A stretch of DNA of 64,000 bases, taken from NCBI GenBank assembly GCA_900754445.1, contig CAAECW010000116.1, positions 1-64,000 of the forward strand. Direction: 5' to 3'. Under the pieces are notes generated by a model. The model saw only the letters and a program-made list of their open reading frames with translations, ran no database searches and was not told the origin of the DNA. Source of the stretch: an uncultured Collinsella sp. (GTDB lineage: Bacteria; Actinomycetota; Coriobacteriia; Coriobacteriales; Coriobacteriaceae). The stretch's first letter is position 1, and each line of letters starts with the position of its first letter. A program made the position numbers and the translations under genes. Below are positions 1-9,937 of the stretch, piece after piece.

Positions 1-2428
1 CCGTCGCGCAGACATCCTCCATGAGCTCCGGCGGCAACCATAGCGACGTGCCCTTACCCTTAAACGCATGCTCAAACTGCTTTTTGACGTCATCGCCCTT
101 TACGAACGTGCCGTCCGCGAGTTTAACGCCGTCGAAGCGCGCCGGCAGCGCCACGACCTGCGCTCCGCCCTCGACACGCCCCATCTGAGCCGCACCCGAA
201 GACTTACGCACGCCAAAGCACTCCGCAACCGCCACGACCGGATACTCCAGGCCCTTGGAGGCATGCACCGTCATGATGCGCACCGCGCCGTCGCCCTCCT
301 CGTTGAGGGCACCTGGGGCCTCCTTGCCCGCCAAGAAGCGGTCGAAGGCAAGCGCAATGGAACGCGGCGAGTTACCGAACTCGGCCTCCGCCTCGGCCAC
401 GGCATCGAGCGCCTTAAGCACGTTGGCGGCAATGGCCTTGCCCTCGGGACCACGCTGTGCCAGACGCACAAACCAGCCGGAGGCGTTGACAGTATCGCGC
501 GCGATGGCGGCGAACGAATCGCGGCCCACGCGACGAAGCGCATACCGCAGCACCTCGCGGGCGCGCGTCACGAGCGGCAAGTCTTGCAAACCCGGCACAT
601 CGGAATCGCTCATGATGCCCGCATCGATGTTGCGGCGCGAGGTCTCCCCCGTCTGGTCGTCCAGTTTGGTTGCCAGCGCCAGGAACTCCTGGGCGCCGAG
701 CGCAAACATCGGCGAGGCGAGCAGCGGCATAAGGCCCTGCGCCGTATCGGCCGGATTGGCGAGTGCGCAGACCAGGGCACGCACCGTCTGCACCTCAGCT
801 GCCTGGGCAAAGACCGAGCCGCCTGCGATCACGCAGTCGAGCTCTTGGTCGCGGAAGGCCTGCGCATAGACATCGGCGTTGGTCATGCGGCCCAGCAGCA
901 GGACCATGCTGCCCTGGGGCTGGCCCGCTTTAACGAGTGCTTGGAATCGCTCCGCAATCGCGCGAGCTTTCGCCTGCGTTCGCTCCTGCGTACTGCCACC
1001 GGCAACGAAGATCGCCTGGCGGCGCGATGCCTTCGCCTTGAGCTTGTCCTCGCGTTCGTCGCTCGGTTCAAGATCCAAGAACCCCTGCATCAAACCACCG
1101 GTGTCGCCGTCAAAGACGCGCGCCACATAGCGCAGCACCTCGTCGTGGCTGCGGAAGTTGCGTACAAGCTTGACGAGCTCGCCGGCGGGGGCATCGGACG
1201 TGGCGACCGTCTCGGACGCCGTCGTCGAACCCACCTTGCGCTCCTGGCGACGGAACACCTCGACCTCGGCACCACGGAAGCGGTAGATCGACTGCTGCGC
1301 ATCGCCTACGGTGCACAGTGCGCGCTCCCCCGCGCCCGTCAGGTAACGGATCAAATCGACCTGCATCTGGTCGGTATCCTGGAACTCATCGATCATGACC
1401 ATCTTAAAGCGACCCTCATAGGCCGCTCGAATAGCCGGGTAGTCGCGCAGCGCCTCGTACGCCATACGCAGTAGGTCGTTGTTATCGAGCGCGGACTGGC
1501 CGGCCTTCAGCGCGCGATACTCAGCCTCCACGGAACGGGCCAGGCCCACCAGCGCATCGAGCGCGGGACCACCGCAGGCCAGCACGATATTGATAAACGC
1601 ATCGGCAGCCTCGGCCTTGAGCAGCTCCACCTGTTCCTTAGGAAACGCCTTGCTCGCCCGAGGCATGCTGCACGACATCATGAGTCGCGCCACATCCTCC
1701 ATGGTTTTGCCGCTCGCCTCAAACGCGTCGATGGCATCGAGTGCCACCTGCGCTTTCTCGGTCGCGGCCTTGCTCGCACCCAACGCCGCGCGATAGGCGT
1801 CGGCGAGTGCCGAGGTATCGGCCTGGCCGCGCGCCACGCACACATCGTCCATGCCGCCCGGCAGCTGGCTCGATAGCTCCAGCAGGTCGCGCACCAGACC
1901 TTTGATGGTGGTACCGGCGCCAAACGGCCCGCCCTCGCCCGCCATGGGATACCAAGCGTAGAGGGCCTTAAGCGAGGCGGCGAGCTCAGGCGCGGCATCG
2001 GGCGCCGTCGCGCGCCCCAGCACATGCTCGACAGCCTGATCCATAAGCTCATCGGTATCGGTAAGCACCGTGAACTCGGGATCGATGCCCAGCTCCAACG
2101 CATGCGCGCGCAGGATGCGCGAACACATACCGTGAATGGTCGAGATCCAAGCGTCGTCGACGGTCAGGGCCTCCTCGTCCATACCCTCTTCGATAAGCGC
2201 GCGACGCACGCGGTCGCGAATCTCGGCCGCGGCATCTTTGGTGAAGGTAATGGCGAGCACCTGGTCCAGATGCTCAACGAACGGACCGGATTCGGGCGAG
2301 AGCGCGTAGACGATGCGGCGCGTGAGGGTAAAGGTCTTGCCCGAACCGGCACCCGCCGAGACAAACAGCGGACGGTCGAGCGTTTTGACGATCTGCAGCT
2401 GTTGCGGCATCAAAGTCGAAAGATCCAT
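1..2428 (-). CDS. addA: AddA-like UvrD-family helicase-nuclease subunit, 3' end missing
   Basis: An open frame of about 809 codons starts at 2428 and runs off the left edge. It begins MDLSTLMPQQLQIVKTL and shows superfamily 1 helicase motifs: Walker A SAGAGSGKT near residue 26, Walker B IDEFQDTD, GDAQQSIYRFRGA, RNFRSH and TVHASKGLE. The start is supported by GGAGGGACG upstream, inside the end of the preceding gene, only 3 bases after its stop. Pairing with an AddB-like gene identifies it as the helicase subunit of AddAB, which processes double-strand breaks for recombination. The C-terminal nuclease domain of AddA would lie outside the window, so it cannot be checked here. A plain PcrA/UvrD identity is less likely given the neighbour. 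Confidence 0.88.
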   Translation of the reverse strand, partial: MDLSTLMPQQLQIVKTLDRPLFVSAGAGSGKTFTLTRRIVYALSPESGPFVEHLDQVLAITFTKDAAAEIRDRVRRALIEEGMDEEALTVDDAWISTIHGMCSRILRAHALELGIDPEFTVLTDTDELMDQAVEHVLGRATAPDAAPELAASLKALYAWYPMAGEGGPFGAGTTIKGLVRDLLELSSQLPGGMDDVCVARGQADTSALADAYRAALGASKAATEKAQVALDAIDAFEASGKTMEDVARLMMSCSMPRASKAFPKEQVELLKAEAADAFINIVLACGGPALDALVGLARSVEAEYRALKAGQSALDNNDLLRMAYEALRDYPAIRAAYEGRFKMVMIDEFQDTDQMQVDLIRYLTGAGERALCTVGDAQQSIYRFRGAEVEVFRRQERKVGSTTASETVATSDAPAGELVKLVRNFRSHDEVLRYVARVFDGDTGGLMQGFLDLEPSDEREDKLKAKASRRQAIFVAGGSTQERTQAKARAIAERFQALVKAGQPQGSMVLLLGRMTNADVYAQAFRDQELDCVIAGGSVFAQAAEVQTVRALVCALANPADTAQGLMPLLASPMFALGAQEFLALATKLDDQTGETSRRNIDAGIMSDSDVPGLQDLPLVTRAREVLRYALRRVGRDSFAAIARDTVNASGWFVRLAQRGPEGKAIAANVLKALDAVAEAEAEFGNSPRSIALAFDRFLAGKEAPGALNEEGDGAVRIMTVHASKGLEYPVVAVAECFGVRKSSGAAQMGRVEGGAQVVALPARFDGVKLADGTFVKGDDVKKQFEHAFKGKGTSLWLPPELMEDVCAT

Positions 2429-2431
2429 GGT

Positions 2432-5400
2432 CTACACGTCCCTCCTTACAAACGTTCCTTCGTGGTTATACGAGCAGCGCGCATGCGCGGCCTGAGCCGA
2501 CATCGGGTCGACGGCGGCAACGTCGCCTGCCTCGAGTTCGTGCAGGCGCTCGGCGATGCCGGCCTCCACGCGATCGAGCAGGGCGTCGAAGTCCATGCTG
2601 CCACCCTCGCCGGGAAAGCCCTTCTTAAGCCCCGGGATGCGGCCGTCACCACGCTCCTCCTCGAGCAGCTCGGCACTCGCGGCGCCGCGCAGCGCCGGTT
2701 TGCCGCCCTTGGTCGAAAAATAGAGCGCCGCACGGGCATCCAGATCCAGCGCCCGGCGCATGGCCTGCGCATAGATAAGCGTCTGGGTATGGGGCGGCAG
2801 CCACCGCGGGTCGTCGATGGCGGCCTCGCCCGATTCCTCGTCGCGCACCGTGGGGTCGGCGAGTTTAAACTCCTCAACGCCCGTGCGATGCTTGTAGTCG
2901 ATTACCACGGCGCGATTCTCGGCATCCACATCCACGCGGTCGATGCGCCCGCCGAGCGGCCAGCCGGCATACTCGACCTGGAGCTCGTTGAACGCAAACT
3001 CCAGGTAGCGCGGCGCGAAGGGCGCGAGCGCCTCGGACTCGTAGGCAAGAACGCCCTCCAGCTGCGGCAAAATCTCGGCCACCTGGCGCTCCTCCACCGG
3101 GGAGAGCGGCACGAGCGGGCCCTCGGTACCGCGCTTGCCCGCATGCTCGGCCAAGGTCTCGTCAAAGACCTCGCGCAGCAGCTCCTTCGCGCGTGGCAGA
3201 TTCATGGGTGTCACGCGCTCCATGCCCTCCTGGGGCAGACGGGCATGCAAGTGTTCCAGCACGTCGTGGACAAAGTTGCCCTTCTCCATATTGCCAAAGC
3301 CAGCGTCGATCGACTGGGGCTTCACGCGGTACGAGACGAACCAGCATAGCGGGCAGGTCGAATAGGCCTCGATCTGCGAGGCAGACGTCAGGCGCGGCAC
3401 CAGCGGCGCATCCTCGCCCTCGCCATCGCGACGACGCAGGACCAGATACGGAATGGCTTCATCGCTCAGATGCTGGGGGGCTTCGCAGGTCACGCGCTCG
3501 CGCCTAAGACCTTCGCCTGCCGCGGGATCGAAGTCCCTTACGATATCGCCCTCACCCACACACTTCGCCTTGTCGGCGCCAACGGCCTTAGCGTCGTCAG
3601 CGGCCTTGTCGGCGTCAGCGGCCTTAGCATCGTTAGCGGCCTCGGCATGCGCCCGCAACTCGGTCCACACGGCCGCCGGATAGCACTCGCGCGCCTGACG
3701 ATCGTGGGTCACACGGGCGAGCGTAACCGGACCACGCGACGCTTGTATCGCGCGGCCAAAGCGTGCGCGCAGCAAGGCCGCAGGCTCAAGCGTCACGTCC
3801 TCGCGACCGAGGCTCGCCGTCAGCGTGGTCAGCGGCCCCTCTTCGTGTGAGAGCGGATAGCTGTCCAGATCGACATCGGCAAACAGCACGGCATCGTAGC
3901 TGCCGGGGCGCAGAGCCGCCGCATCGGCAAGCGAAGCAAAGCGAACCTGGGCGCGTGGCGCACGGTCAACCTCGTAGGTCTCGTAATCGTAGGCGGCGCT
4001 ACGCTTGTCCACCTTGGTTCGAATGTCATCGAGCACGGGCACGGTCGCGGCCTGCGACACGTTGAGCGCACGGGCGTCATTCATAAGGATGTCGATGACG
4101 TGGCGCAGCAGGGCCACCTCCGCCTGGCGACGGGCCTGACCGTCGAGACCGCCAAGTGCGCGATCGGGCAGTGCCTCGGCAACGGCAAGCATGGCCTTGA
4201 GCGCCGTCACGGGTTTGTCGCGCCACAGCGCCTGGAACACGTCCGAGATCACGCACGGCACGCTCTTAAACCAGTTCTCGTCGCTCGCCGCTTTACGCGC
4301 GCCCCTCACCTGGCCCTGCACGCTCTGCAGCAGGCTCTTGACGCCCGCAGTGGTCTTGCTGCGCGACAGTCGCATATTCTTGTCGAACGTGCGCGCGCTG
4401 GCGGCGTCGGCACCCGAAAGCGGGCTGTAAATCCAGTCGGTAAGCTCCGGAGCGGGCCACCACTCAGTCTTAGAAGCTGCCCCTTCGTCGGCGGCCTTCA
4501 TACGCTCGATCAGGTTGGCGAGCGCCGTGAACTGCCTGCCCGCAATGGATTGGGAAAACGCCGTGAACTCGGCCGTCTCGGCAGCAACGTGGCGCGCCGC
4601 CAAACGAGCGGCAAGCTCGCCGAACAGCTGGGGTGCCCGGGCGGACACCACGAGTACGCGCACGGGATCGACGGGTGCGGAGGCGGCATCGTTGACCTTG
4701 GACTCCTTGCGCGCTTTCACCATCTTATCGATGACGTCCGCATAGACACGGGCACGGGCATGGGGCCCGGCGACTTCCACAAAGGCAGGACGTACGACGG
4801 ACTTTGGAGCAATCGCGGGAGCGCCGGCATCCTCGTCCAGCGGCGCGATCTCAAACAGCACACCGCGGACATCAAATGCCGCGGCAAGCTCCTCGCGCAT
4901 CGCCGCTTGCTCGCGGGCAAGCAGCACGACAACCTCTCCCCCGTTGTTTGCCACGGCGGACAGCAGCTCGAGCAGGCTATACGTAAATGACGTGACGCCG
5001 CGCACGCAAACGGCGCGGGCGCACCCCGGCAGGTTGTCGGCCAAAGCGCCGGCCATAATGTCAGCCGCCTCGCAGGGCTCGACCATATCTCGACGGTCCA
5101 AACCGCGCGCATAGGCGCACAAAAGTTCAAACACGCGAGCCTCGGCGTCGCTTCTGGGCTTGGGCTTGCAAACGTTGTCGCAGCAACGCTCGGCACCTGT
5201 CCCTGCCACACCCGGCAGCACATCGCGAGCCATACGCGCGAGCATACGCACCGTGCCCTGGCTGCGCGAAAGCGGCTGCAGGTCGGCGTCGTCGAGACGC
5301 GCTACCATGTCCGAAAACAGCATCTGGCGCTGCAGGTTGTCGACGAAACCGCGCCCGTCGCCCAAAAGCTCCCAAAGCGAGCGAAGCCACGATGTAGGCG

Positions 5401-5584
5401 TCTTGTAGTCAATACCCAGCGAAACGCCGGCTTCCGCCGCATCATGACGGCACAGGTCGAGCTCGGCAAACGTTGGCGCCAGCAGCACGGCACGCCCGTG
5501 GCGGGCAATAAGGTCGGCAAGCAGCGCCGCCTCGGCATCGCTCAAATCCGCGCCGGCGTTGGTGGTATAGATTCGAACAGGCAT
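2432..5584 (-). CDS. addB: AddB-like helicase-nuclease subunit (PD-(D/E)XK)
   Basis: The 1050-residue protein begins MPVRIYTTNAGADLSDAEAA after GGAGGACC. The C-terminal third carries the RecB-type nuclease signature GGRIDRVDVD...VIDYKHRTG. Cysteines in STCPLCWF and near the C terminus (HARCSYN) match the Fe-S cluster arrangement known in AddB. The N-terminal two thirds resemble a degenerate helicase without a clear Walker A, as in AddB. It lies 3 bases upstream of addA, so the two are probably translationally coupled and form the AddAB complex. An Ala/Asp/Lys-rich low-complexity stretch (about residues 650-680) is unusual and probably a linker. Confidence 0.87.
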   Translation of the reverse strand: MPVRIYTTNAGADLSDAEAALLADLIARHGRAVLLAPTFAELDLCRHDAAEAGVSLGIDYKTPTSWLRSLWELLGDGRGFVDNLQRQMLFSDMVARLDDADLQPLSRSQGTVRMLARMARDVLPGVAGTGAERCCDNVCKPKPRSDAEARVFELLCAYARGLDRRDMVEPCEAADIMAGALADNLPGCARAVCVRGVTSFTYSLLELLSAVANNGGEVVVLLAREQAAMREELAAAFDVRGVLFEIAPLDEDAGAPAIAPKSVVRPAFVEVAGPHARARVYADVIDKMVKARKESKVNDAASAPVDPVRVLVVSARAPQLFGELAARLAARHVAAETAEFTAFSQSIAGRQFTALANLIERMKAADEGAASKTEWWPAPELTDWIYSPLSGADAASARTFDKNMRLSRSKTTAGVKSLLQSVQGQVRGARKAASDENWFKSVPCVISDVFQALWRDKPVTALKAMLAVAEALPDRALGGLDGQARRQAEVALLRHVIDILMNDARALNVSQAATVPVLDDIRTKVDKRSAAYDYETYEVDRAPRAQVRFASLADAAALRPGSYDAVLFADVDLDSYPLSHEEGPLTTLTASLGREDVTLEPAALLRARFGRAIQASRGPVTLARVTHDRQARECYPAAVWTELRAHAEAANDAKAADADKAADDAKAVGADKAKCVGEGDIVRDFDPAAGEGLRRERVTCEAPQHLSDEAIPYLVLRRRDGEGEDAPLVPRLTSASQIEAYSTCPLCWFVSYRVKPQSIDAGFGNMEKGNFVHDVLEHLHARLPQEGMERVTPMNLPRAKELLREVFDETLAEHAGKRGTEGPLVPLSPVEERQVAEILPQLEGVLAYESEALAPFAPRYLEFAFNELQVEYAGWPLGGRIDRVDVDAENRAVVIDYKHRTGVEEFKLADPTVRDEESGEAAIDDPRWLPPHTQTLIYAQAMRRALDLDARAALYFSTKGGKPALRGAASAELLEEERGDGRIPGLKKGFPGEGGSMDFDALLDRVEAGIAERLHELEAGDVAAVDPMSAQAAHARCSYNHEGTFVRRDV

Positions 5585-5670
5585 GGTCCTCCACTCAAAC
5601 CGTTCGCAATATTCAATGCTTCCATCCTACCCGCCCACGCGGACAGATTGCTACCTCAGCTCCATGTTTT

Positions 5671-5700
5671 GGTGCAAAGCAACCTGACCCCAACGCACCA
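5671..5700. repeat. GGTGCA/GCACC palindromic repeat, copy 1
   Basis: A 30-bp copy running from GGTGCA to GCACCA with core ACCTGACCCCAACG. It differs from the copy at 29335-29364 at only about five positions. Related copies lie at 30224-30249 and 44040-44086. It sits between addB and the terminator of the YerC-like gene. Confidence 0.6.
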
Positions 5701-5715
5701 GCCGATTGCGGGCAT

Positions 5716-5743
5716 ATAAAAACCGCCCCCGAAGGGACGGTTC
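5716..5743 (-). terminator. Rho-independent terminator of the YerC-like gene
   Basis: On the minus strand, AACCGTCCC pairs with GGGGCGGTT around a short TTCG-type loop, followed by a T-rich tail. It is placed 27 bases after the stop of the YerC-like gene. Confidence 0.75.
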
Positions 5744-5769
5744 TGCACAATTCGTTTGTTGTCGCTGGC

Positions 5770-6069
5770 CTACTCGCCATCCTCCAGCTTGATGAGGATC
5801 TTGCGATAGCCGCCGTACTCGCCGTTCAGCGCCTTTGAAACGCGGCTCACCGTAGTGGACGAAGCGCCGGTGCGGGCCTGAACCTCAACATAAGGCTCGC
5901 CCTCATCCAGATAGCGCGCAACCTGCAGACGTTGCGAAAGATCGCAGATCTCGCGCGGCGTGCAGATATCGGTCAAAAACGCTTGGATATCCTTCTCGTC
6001 ATCCAAAAGACTAAATGCGTGGACCAGCTGCTTGACATCAGGCTTGTCAAACATGTTCTCGATATTCAT
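5770..6069 (-). CDS. YerC/YecD family TrpR-related regulator
   Basis: This 99-residue protein has the compact all-helical TrpR-like fold pattern. It includes the TPREICDLSQRLQVARYL segment and a helix-turn-helix ending GASSTTVSRVSKALNGEYGGY, typical of the YerC/YecD (trp operon repressor-related) family. These proteins are presumed DNA-binding regulators, and their targets are unknown. The length is normal for the family. The RBS is weak (GGCGGTG about 5 bases before ATG). It is monocistronic with its own terminator. Confidence 0.85.
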   Translation of the reverse strand: MNIENMFDKPDVKQLVHAFSLLDDEKDIQAFLTDICTPREICDLSQRLQVARYLDEGEPYVEVQARTGASSTTVSRVSKALNGEYGGYRKILIKLEDGE

Positions 6070-6392
6070 CGATCACCGCCAAACCCGCCATAAGGCATCG
6101 AAGTTGATACTGACATCGGGCATCGTTCGCCCGTTCTATGCAATAGGGCAACGCCTGTGGCTTTTGCCCGTAGCAGTTTAGCACACCACCAAACTAAAGC
6201 GACAAAACTCTCTGCCAGCGGCGCGTTTTCTAGGACGAACGCCGTTTTGAAACCGAATGCGCACGCAAGCTCCACGAATATCTGAGACAATGGGCGCCCA
6301 AACAGAGCCGTGCCCGAGCATCTGTCCGAGTTGCAAAGGCATGTGCCTCTCACGCTCCCTCACCACGCCATGCGCAAGAAAGGATTCACACC
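6070..6392. other. Intergenic region between divergent genes
   Basis: This 323-base gap separates the divergently transcribed YerC-like and small membrane protein genes and must hold both promoters. No conserved RNA or convincing small gene was seen. Short open frames here lack ribosome sites and recognisable sequence. Confidence 0.5.
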
Positions 6393-6758
6393 ATGCGCTT
6401 TATGCTCAACTGGCTTTTGACCTCAATCGCCATCGCGATCGCAACGTTTCTCGTCCCCGGCATTCAGCCCTTCGGCATGGCCGACGCCTGGGTCTGCTTT
6501 GCCTTCGTGGGACTGTTCCTGAACATCGTCGATTCGCTCGTCAAGCCGTTCCTGACGGTTATCTCGCTGCCGCTCACGATCATTACGCTGGGTATTTTTC
6601 AGCTCGTAGTCAACAGCTTTATGCTCGAGCTGGCCAGCTATCTGTCGGTCAATCTGCTGGGCGCGGGCATCTCCATCGCCAGCTTTGGATCGGCCTTTAT
6701 GGGCAGCATCCTGGTGTCCATCATGCGCAGCATCCTCGACAGCATCGCCGAGGGCTAA
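6393..6758 (+). CDS. Phage-holin-4 superfamily (YvlD-like) membrane protein
   Basis: The 121-residue protein is almost entirely hydrophobic, with about four membrane segments. It shows the pattern DSLVKPFLTVISLPLTIITLG, characteristic of the Phage_holin_4_2/YvlD family. Despite the name these are usually chromosomal membrane proteins of unknown role, often linked to envelope stress. There are no phage genes nearby. The RBS is AGAAAGGA upstream of ATG. A strong hairpin terminator follows the stop. Confidence 0.82.
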   Translation: MRFMLNWLLTSIAIAIATFLVPGIQPFGMADAWVCFAFVGLFLNIVDSLVKPFLTVISLPLTIITLGIFQLVVNSFMLELASYLSVNLLGAGISIASFGSAFMGSILVSIMRSILDSIAEG

Positions 6759-6798
6759 AACGGCCATTCCGGCCGCGCCCGTCTCAACAGCCCAAAAC

Positions 6799-6837
6799 GA
6801 AGGCCGCCCATCACAAAAATGGGCGGCCTTCTTATTT
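6799..6837 (+). terminator. Rho-independent terminator
   Basis: GAAGGCCGCCCAT pairs perfectly with ATGGGCGGCCTTC (13 bp), followed by TTATTT. It may also act for the convergent Rrf2 gene. Confidence 0.85.
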
Positions 6838-6898
6838 GCCAAGTCTCAAAGGGCGAGAGAATCTGCCATTTCCACCCCGTCCCCAAATGGCAGGTGGG

Positions 6899-7327
6899 CT
6901 AGATCACGTAGTCGTAGCCTTCGTTGGGAGCGACAAGTTGATCGAGCGTCACACCGTCGAGGTAGTCGTTGATAAGCTTGTCCAGGTTCTTCCACACGTC
7001 GAGCGTGGGGCACTCGTCAGAGCGCGAACAACCCTTGCAGTCGCCATCCAGGCAGGCGACCGGCGCCAGGCTGCCCTCGGTCAGGCGCAAGATCTCGCCC
7101 ACCGTGTACTGCTCGGGCGGGCGCGTGAGCACATAGCCGCCGCCCTTGCCGCGCATGCCCGAGAGCATGTTGGCGCGCACGAGCGTAGCCAGAATATTCT
7201 CGAGGTACTTCTCCGAAATACCCTGACGCGCCGCAATCTCTTTAAGCGGGATACGGCCTGCCGCCTGGTGCTCGGCCAGGTCGACCATAACGCGCAGGGC
7301 ATATCTGCCCTTTGTGGAAACCAACAT
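6899..7327 (-). CDS. Rrf2 family transcriptional regulator (IscR/CymR-like)
   Basis: This 142-residue protein begins MLVSTKGRYALRVMVDLA, the classic Rrf2 N terminus. A winged helix follows (IAARQGISEKYLENILATL), then the wing GMRGKGGGYVL. A cysteine-rich loop, VACLDGDCKGCSRSDECP, could ligate an Fe-S cluster as in IscR. The gene is divergent from cysK across about 250 bases, which suggests control of cysteine synthesis as CymR does, or Fe-S/cysteine sensing. That target is inferred. The start at 7327 lies in an ATATATATG context with AAAGGC upstream. Confidence 0.88.
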   Translation of the reverse strand: MLVSTKGRYALRVMVDLAEHQAAGRIPLKEIAARQGISEKYLENILATLVRANMLSGMRGKGGGYVLTRPPEQYTVGEILRLTEGSLAPVACLDGDCKGCSRSDECPTLDVWKNLDKLINDYLDGVTLDQLVAPNEGYDYVI

Positions 7328-7444
7328 ATATATAGCTGCCTTTCGGTCTTTTAATTCGTAGAAATTCTAGCCGAAAAATTGGTTTTGAAAATACCTATTC
7401 CCGTCAAGATGGTTAATCGACTCGTAATAATCTTCTATTTCCTA

Positions 7445-7473
7445 TTGCGTTACTAGGCTTTGGTGTCTACTAT
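7445..7473 (+). promoter_or_regulatory. Predicted cysK promoter
   Basis: TTGCGT and TACTAT are separated by 17 bases. The same -35 hexamer with 17-base spacing is used by the tRNA promoter at 59338-59366. The predicted transcript has a leader of about 100 bases containing a small AACCT-ATA-AGGTT palindrome at 7496-7508. The region is AT-rich relative to its surroundings, a likely place for the divergent Rrf2 regulator to bind. Confidence 0.5.
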
Positions 7474-7580
7474 GCTTGCCAACAGCAAAACGAACAACCT
7501 ATAAGGTTTGTGGGTTTCGCTGCCACACACACCGTAAAACCACACGGTATCCAGTCATTTGAACACTTTGGAGGTTCACC

Positions 7581-8519
<939 letters not shown>

Positions 8520-8619
8520 AGCTTCTCGTTCTTAGAACGAGTCCAAGGCACGCCGGTCTCCCCTCTCTTCTGGCAGTCTGACCTCATCCCAACAGGATGC
8601 CCCACGAGACGTCCGAACT

Positions 8620-8628
8620 TGCTACAAT
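8620..8628 (+). promoter_or_regulatory. Extended -10 promoter candidate upstream of mnmA
   Basis: TGCTACAAT is an extended -10 element without a good -35. Transcription from it would begin at about 8635, inside the stem of the following terminator hairpin. That arrangement is odd for a promoter that serves mnmA. Confidence 0.4.
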
Positions 8629-8632
8629 GTCT

Positions 8633-8671
8633 GCGGCGCGGAACCAGCCTCCCGCGCCGCTTTTCTTTTTT
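8633..8671 (+). terminator. Intrinsic terminator in the mnmA upstream region
   Basis: GCGGCGCGG pairs with CCGCGCCGC (9 bp, all G-C) and is followed by TTTTCTTTTTT. It lies 30 bases before the mnmA start. It either ends cysK transcription or attenuates mnmA. Confidence 0.75.
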
Positions 8672-8700
8672 GGCCACATGCCACCAAGGAGAACCTCCTC

Positions 8701-9801
8701 ATGCACAACAAGCGCGTGCTCGTCGCCATGAGCGGCGGCGTCGATTCCAGCGTGACCGCGTATCTGCTCAAAAGTCAGGGTTACGAATGTGTCGGTGCCA
8801 CCATGCGCCTCACCTGCCCCGCGCCCGATCCCGCCACGGGCATGAGTAAGGTCGACCACGACATCGCCGATGCAAAGGCCGTCGCCGAGCGCCTGGGGAT
8901 ACCCCATCACGTGCTCGACTTGCAGCAAACCTTCGACCGCAACGTTGTCGAGCGTTTTATGAACGCCTACCAGGAGGGGCTGACGCCCAATCCGTGCATT
9001 ATCTGCAACCGCCACATTAAGTTTGGCGCGCTGCTCGATGCAGCGCTGGACATGGGCTGCGACTACATCGCCACGGGCCATTACGCCAAAACAAGCCAGG
9101 CGGCAGACGGCACCTGGCAGCTGCATCGCGGCGAGGACCCTAAAAAGGACCAAAGCTACTTTTTGTATTCGCTCACGCAGGAGCGCCTGGCGCACACGAT
9201 CTTTCCGCTGGCAGGCCTAGACAAAGAGCGCGACGTGCGCCGCATAGCCGCCGAGCAGGGCTTTACCAACGCCCAGAAGGCCGAAAGCGAGGACATCTGC
9301 TTTATTCCAGACGGTAACTACGCGGGCTATATCGAGCGCCGCTGCGGACATCCCGCTGCACCGGGCGACATTGTTTGGCGCGACGGCAGCGTGGTCGGGC
9401 GCCACAACGGCGCGCTGCGCTACACCATCGGCCAGCGCAAAGGCCTGGGCGTCGCGATGGCGCATCCTGTGTATGTGACGGGCGTCGACGCCGCTAACAA
9501 CACCGTGCATCTGGGCGAGGCCGAGGACCTGACGGCCACGGCGCTCACGGCCAACGACTGGATCTGGAGCGCCCCTGCCGACCGCATGGAGGCCGAGCTG
9601 GATGCCGGCGGCATCCGCGTGGGCGCCAAGTACCGCTACCGACAGAAAGACCAGGCAGCGATCCTTACGTGCGGCGAAGACGGGCAAATGTTGCTGACCT
9701 TTGACGAGCCGCAGCGCGCCATCGCCCCCGGCCAAGCCGTTGTAGTCTATCGCGGCGACATCGTCCTGGGCGGCGGCACCGTGACCGGCGCCATCAAATA
9801 G
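8701..9801 (+). CDS. mnmA: tRNA-specific 2-thiouridylase MnmA
   Basis: The 366-residue protein catalyses ATP-dependent 2-thiolation of wobble U34 in Glu, Gln and Lys tRNAs. The PP-loop SGGVDSS is at residues 11-17. The catalytic cysteine is in NPCIICN near residue 100, and the second cysteine is in SEDICFIPDGNYA near residue 200. The C-terminal beta-barrel region (GQRKGLGV, QRAIAPGQAVV) is complete. RBS AAGGAGAA precedes ATG. It is preceded by an intrinsic terminator, which raises possible attenuation. Confidence 0.95.
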   Translation: MHNKRVLVAMSGGVDSSVTAYLLKSQGYECVGATMRLTCPAPDPATGMSKVDHDIADAKAVAERLGIPHHVLDLQQTFDRNVVERFMNAYQEGLTPNPCIICNRHIKFGALLDAALDMGCDYIATGHYAKTSQAADGTWQLHRGEDPKKDQSYFLYSLTQERLAHTIFPLAGLDKERDVRRIAAEQGFTNAQKAESEDICFIPDGNYAGYIERRCGHPAAPGDIVWRDGSVVGRHNGALRYTIGQRKGLGVAMAHPVYVTGVDAANNTVHLGEAEDLTATALTANDWIWSAPADRMEAELDAGGIRVGAKYRYRQKDQAAILTCGEDGQMLLTFDEPQRAIAPGQAVVVYRGDIVLGGGTVTGAIK

Positions 9802-9819
9802 CCCCATCCCCTTCATAAG

Positions 9820-9882
9820 TTGCGGTGAAATAGGGACTGTTTAAGCGTTTAAAACCGCCAAACAGTCCCTATTTCACCGCAA
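9820..9882. repeat. 63-bp palindromic repeat, copy 1
   Basis: Perfect 23-bp arms (from TTGCGGTGAAATAGGGACTG to its complement) flank a 17-base centre, 63 bp in total. A second 63-bp copy with two arm mismatches is at 57577-57639. It lies between convergent mnmA and the M42 peptidase gene and could also work as a bidirectional hairpin. Confidence 0.8.
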
Positions 9883-9937
9883 GTTAGAGAGGACAGCCTC
9901 GGTCGGTACTGCCGTGTCAGCCGAGGCCGCTGCATCG

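Noticed and set aside
68..3349. Two long plus-strand frames (about 470 and 440 codons) over addA and addB
   Set aside because: They have no recognisable domain and lie opposite convincing helicase and nuclease genes. High GC creates long antisense frames.
6393..6758. Prophage holin
   Set aside because: The family name contains holin, but no other phage gene is nearby and YvlD-like proteins are ordinary chromosomal membrane proteins.
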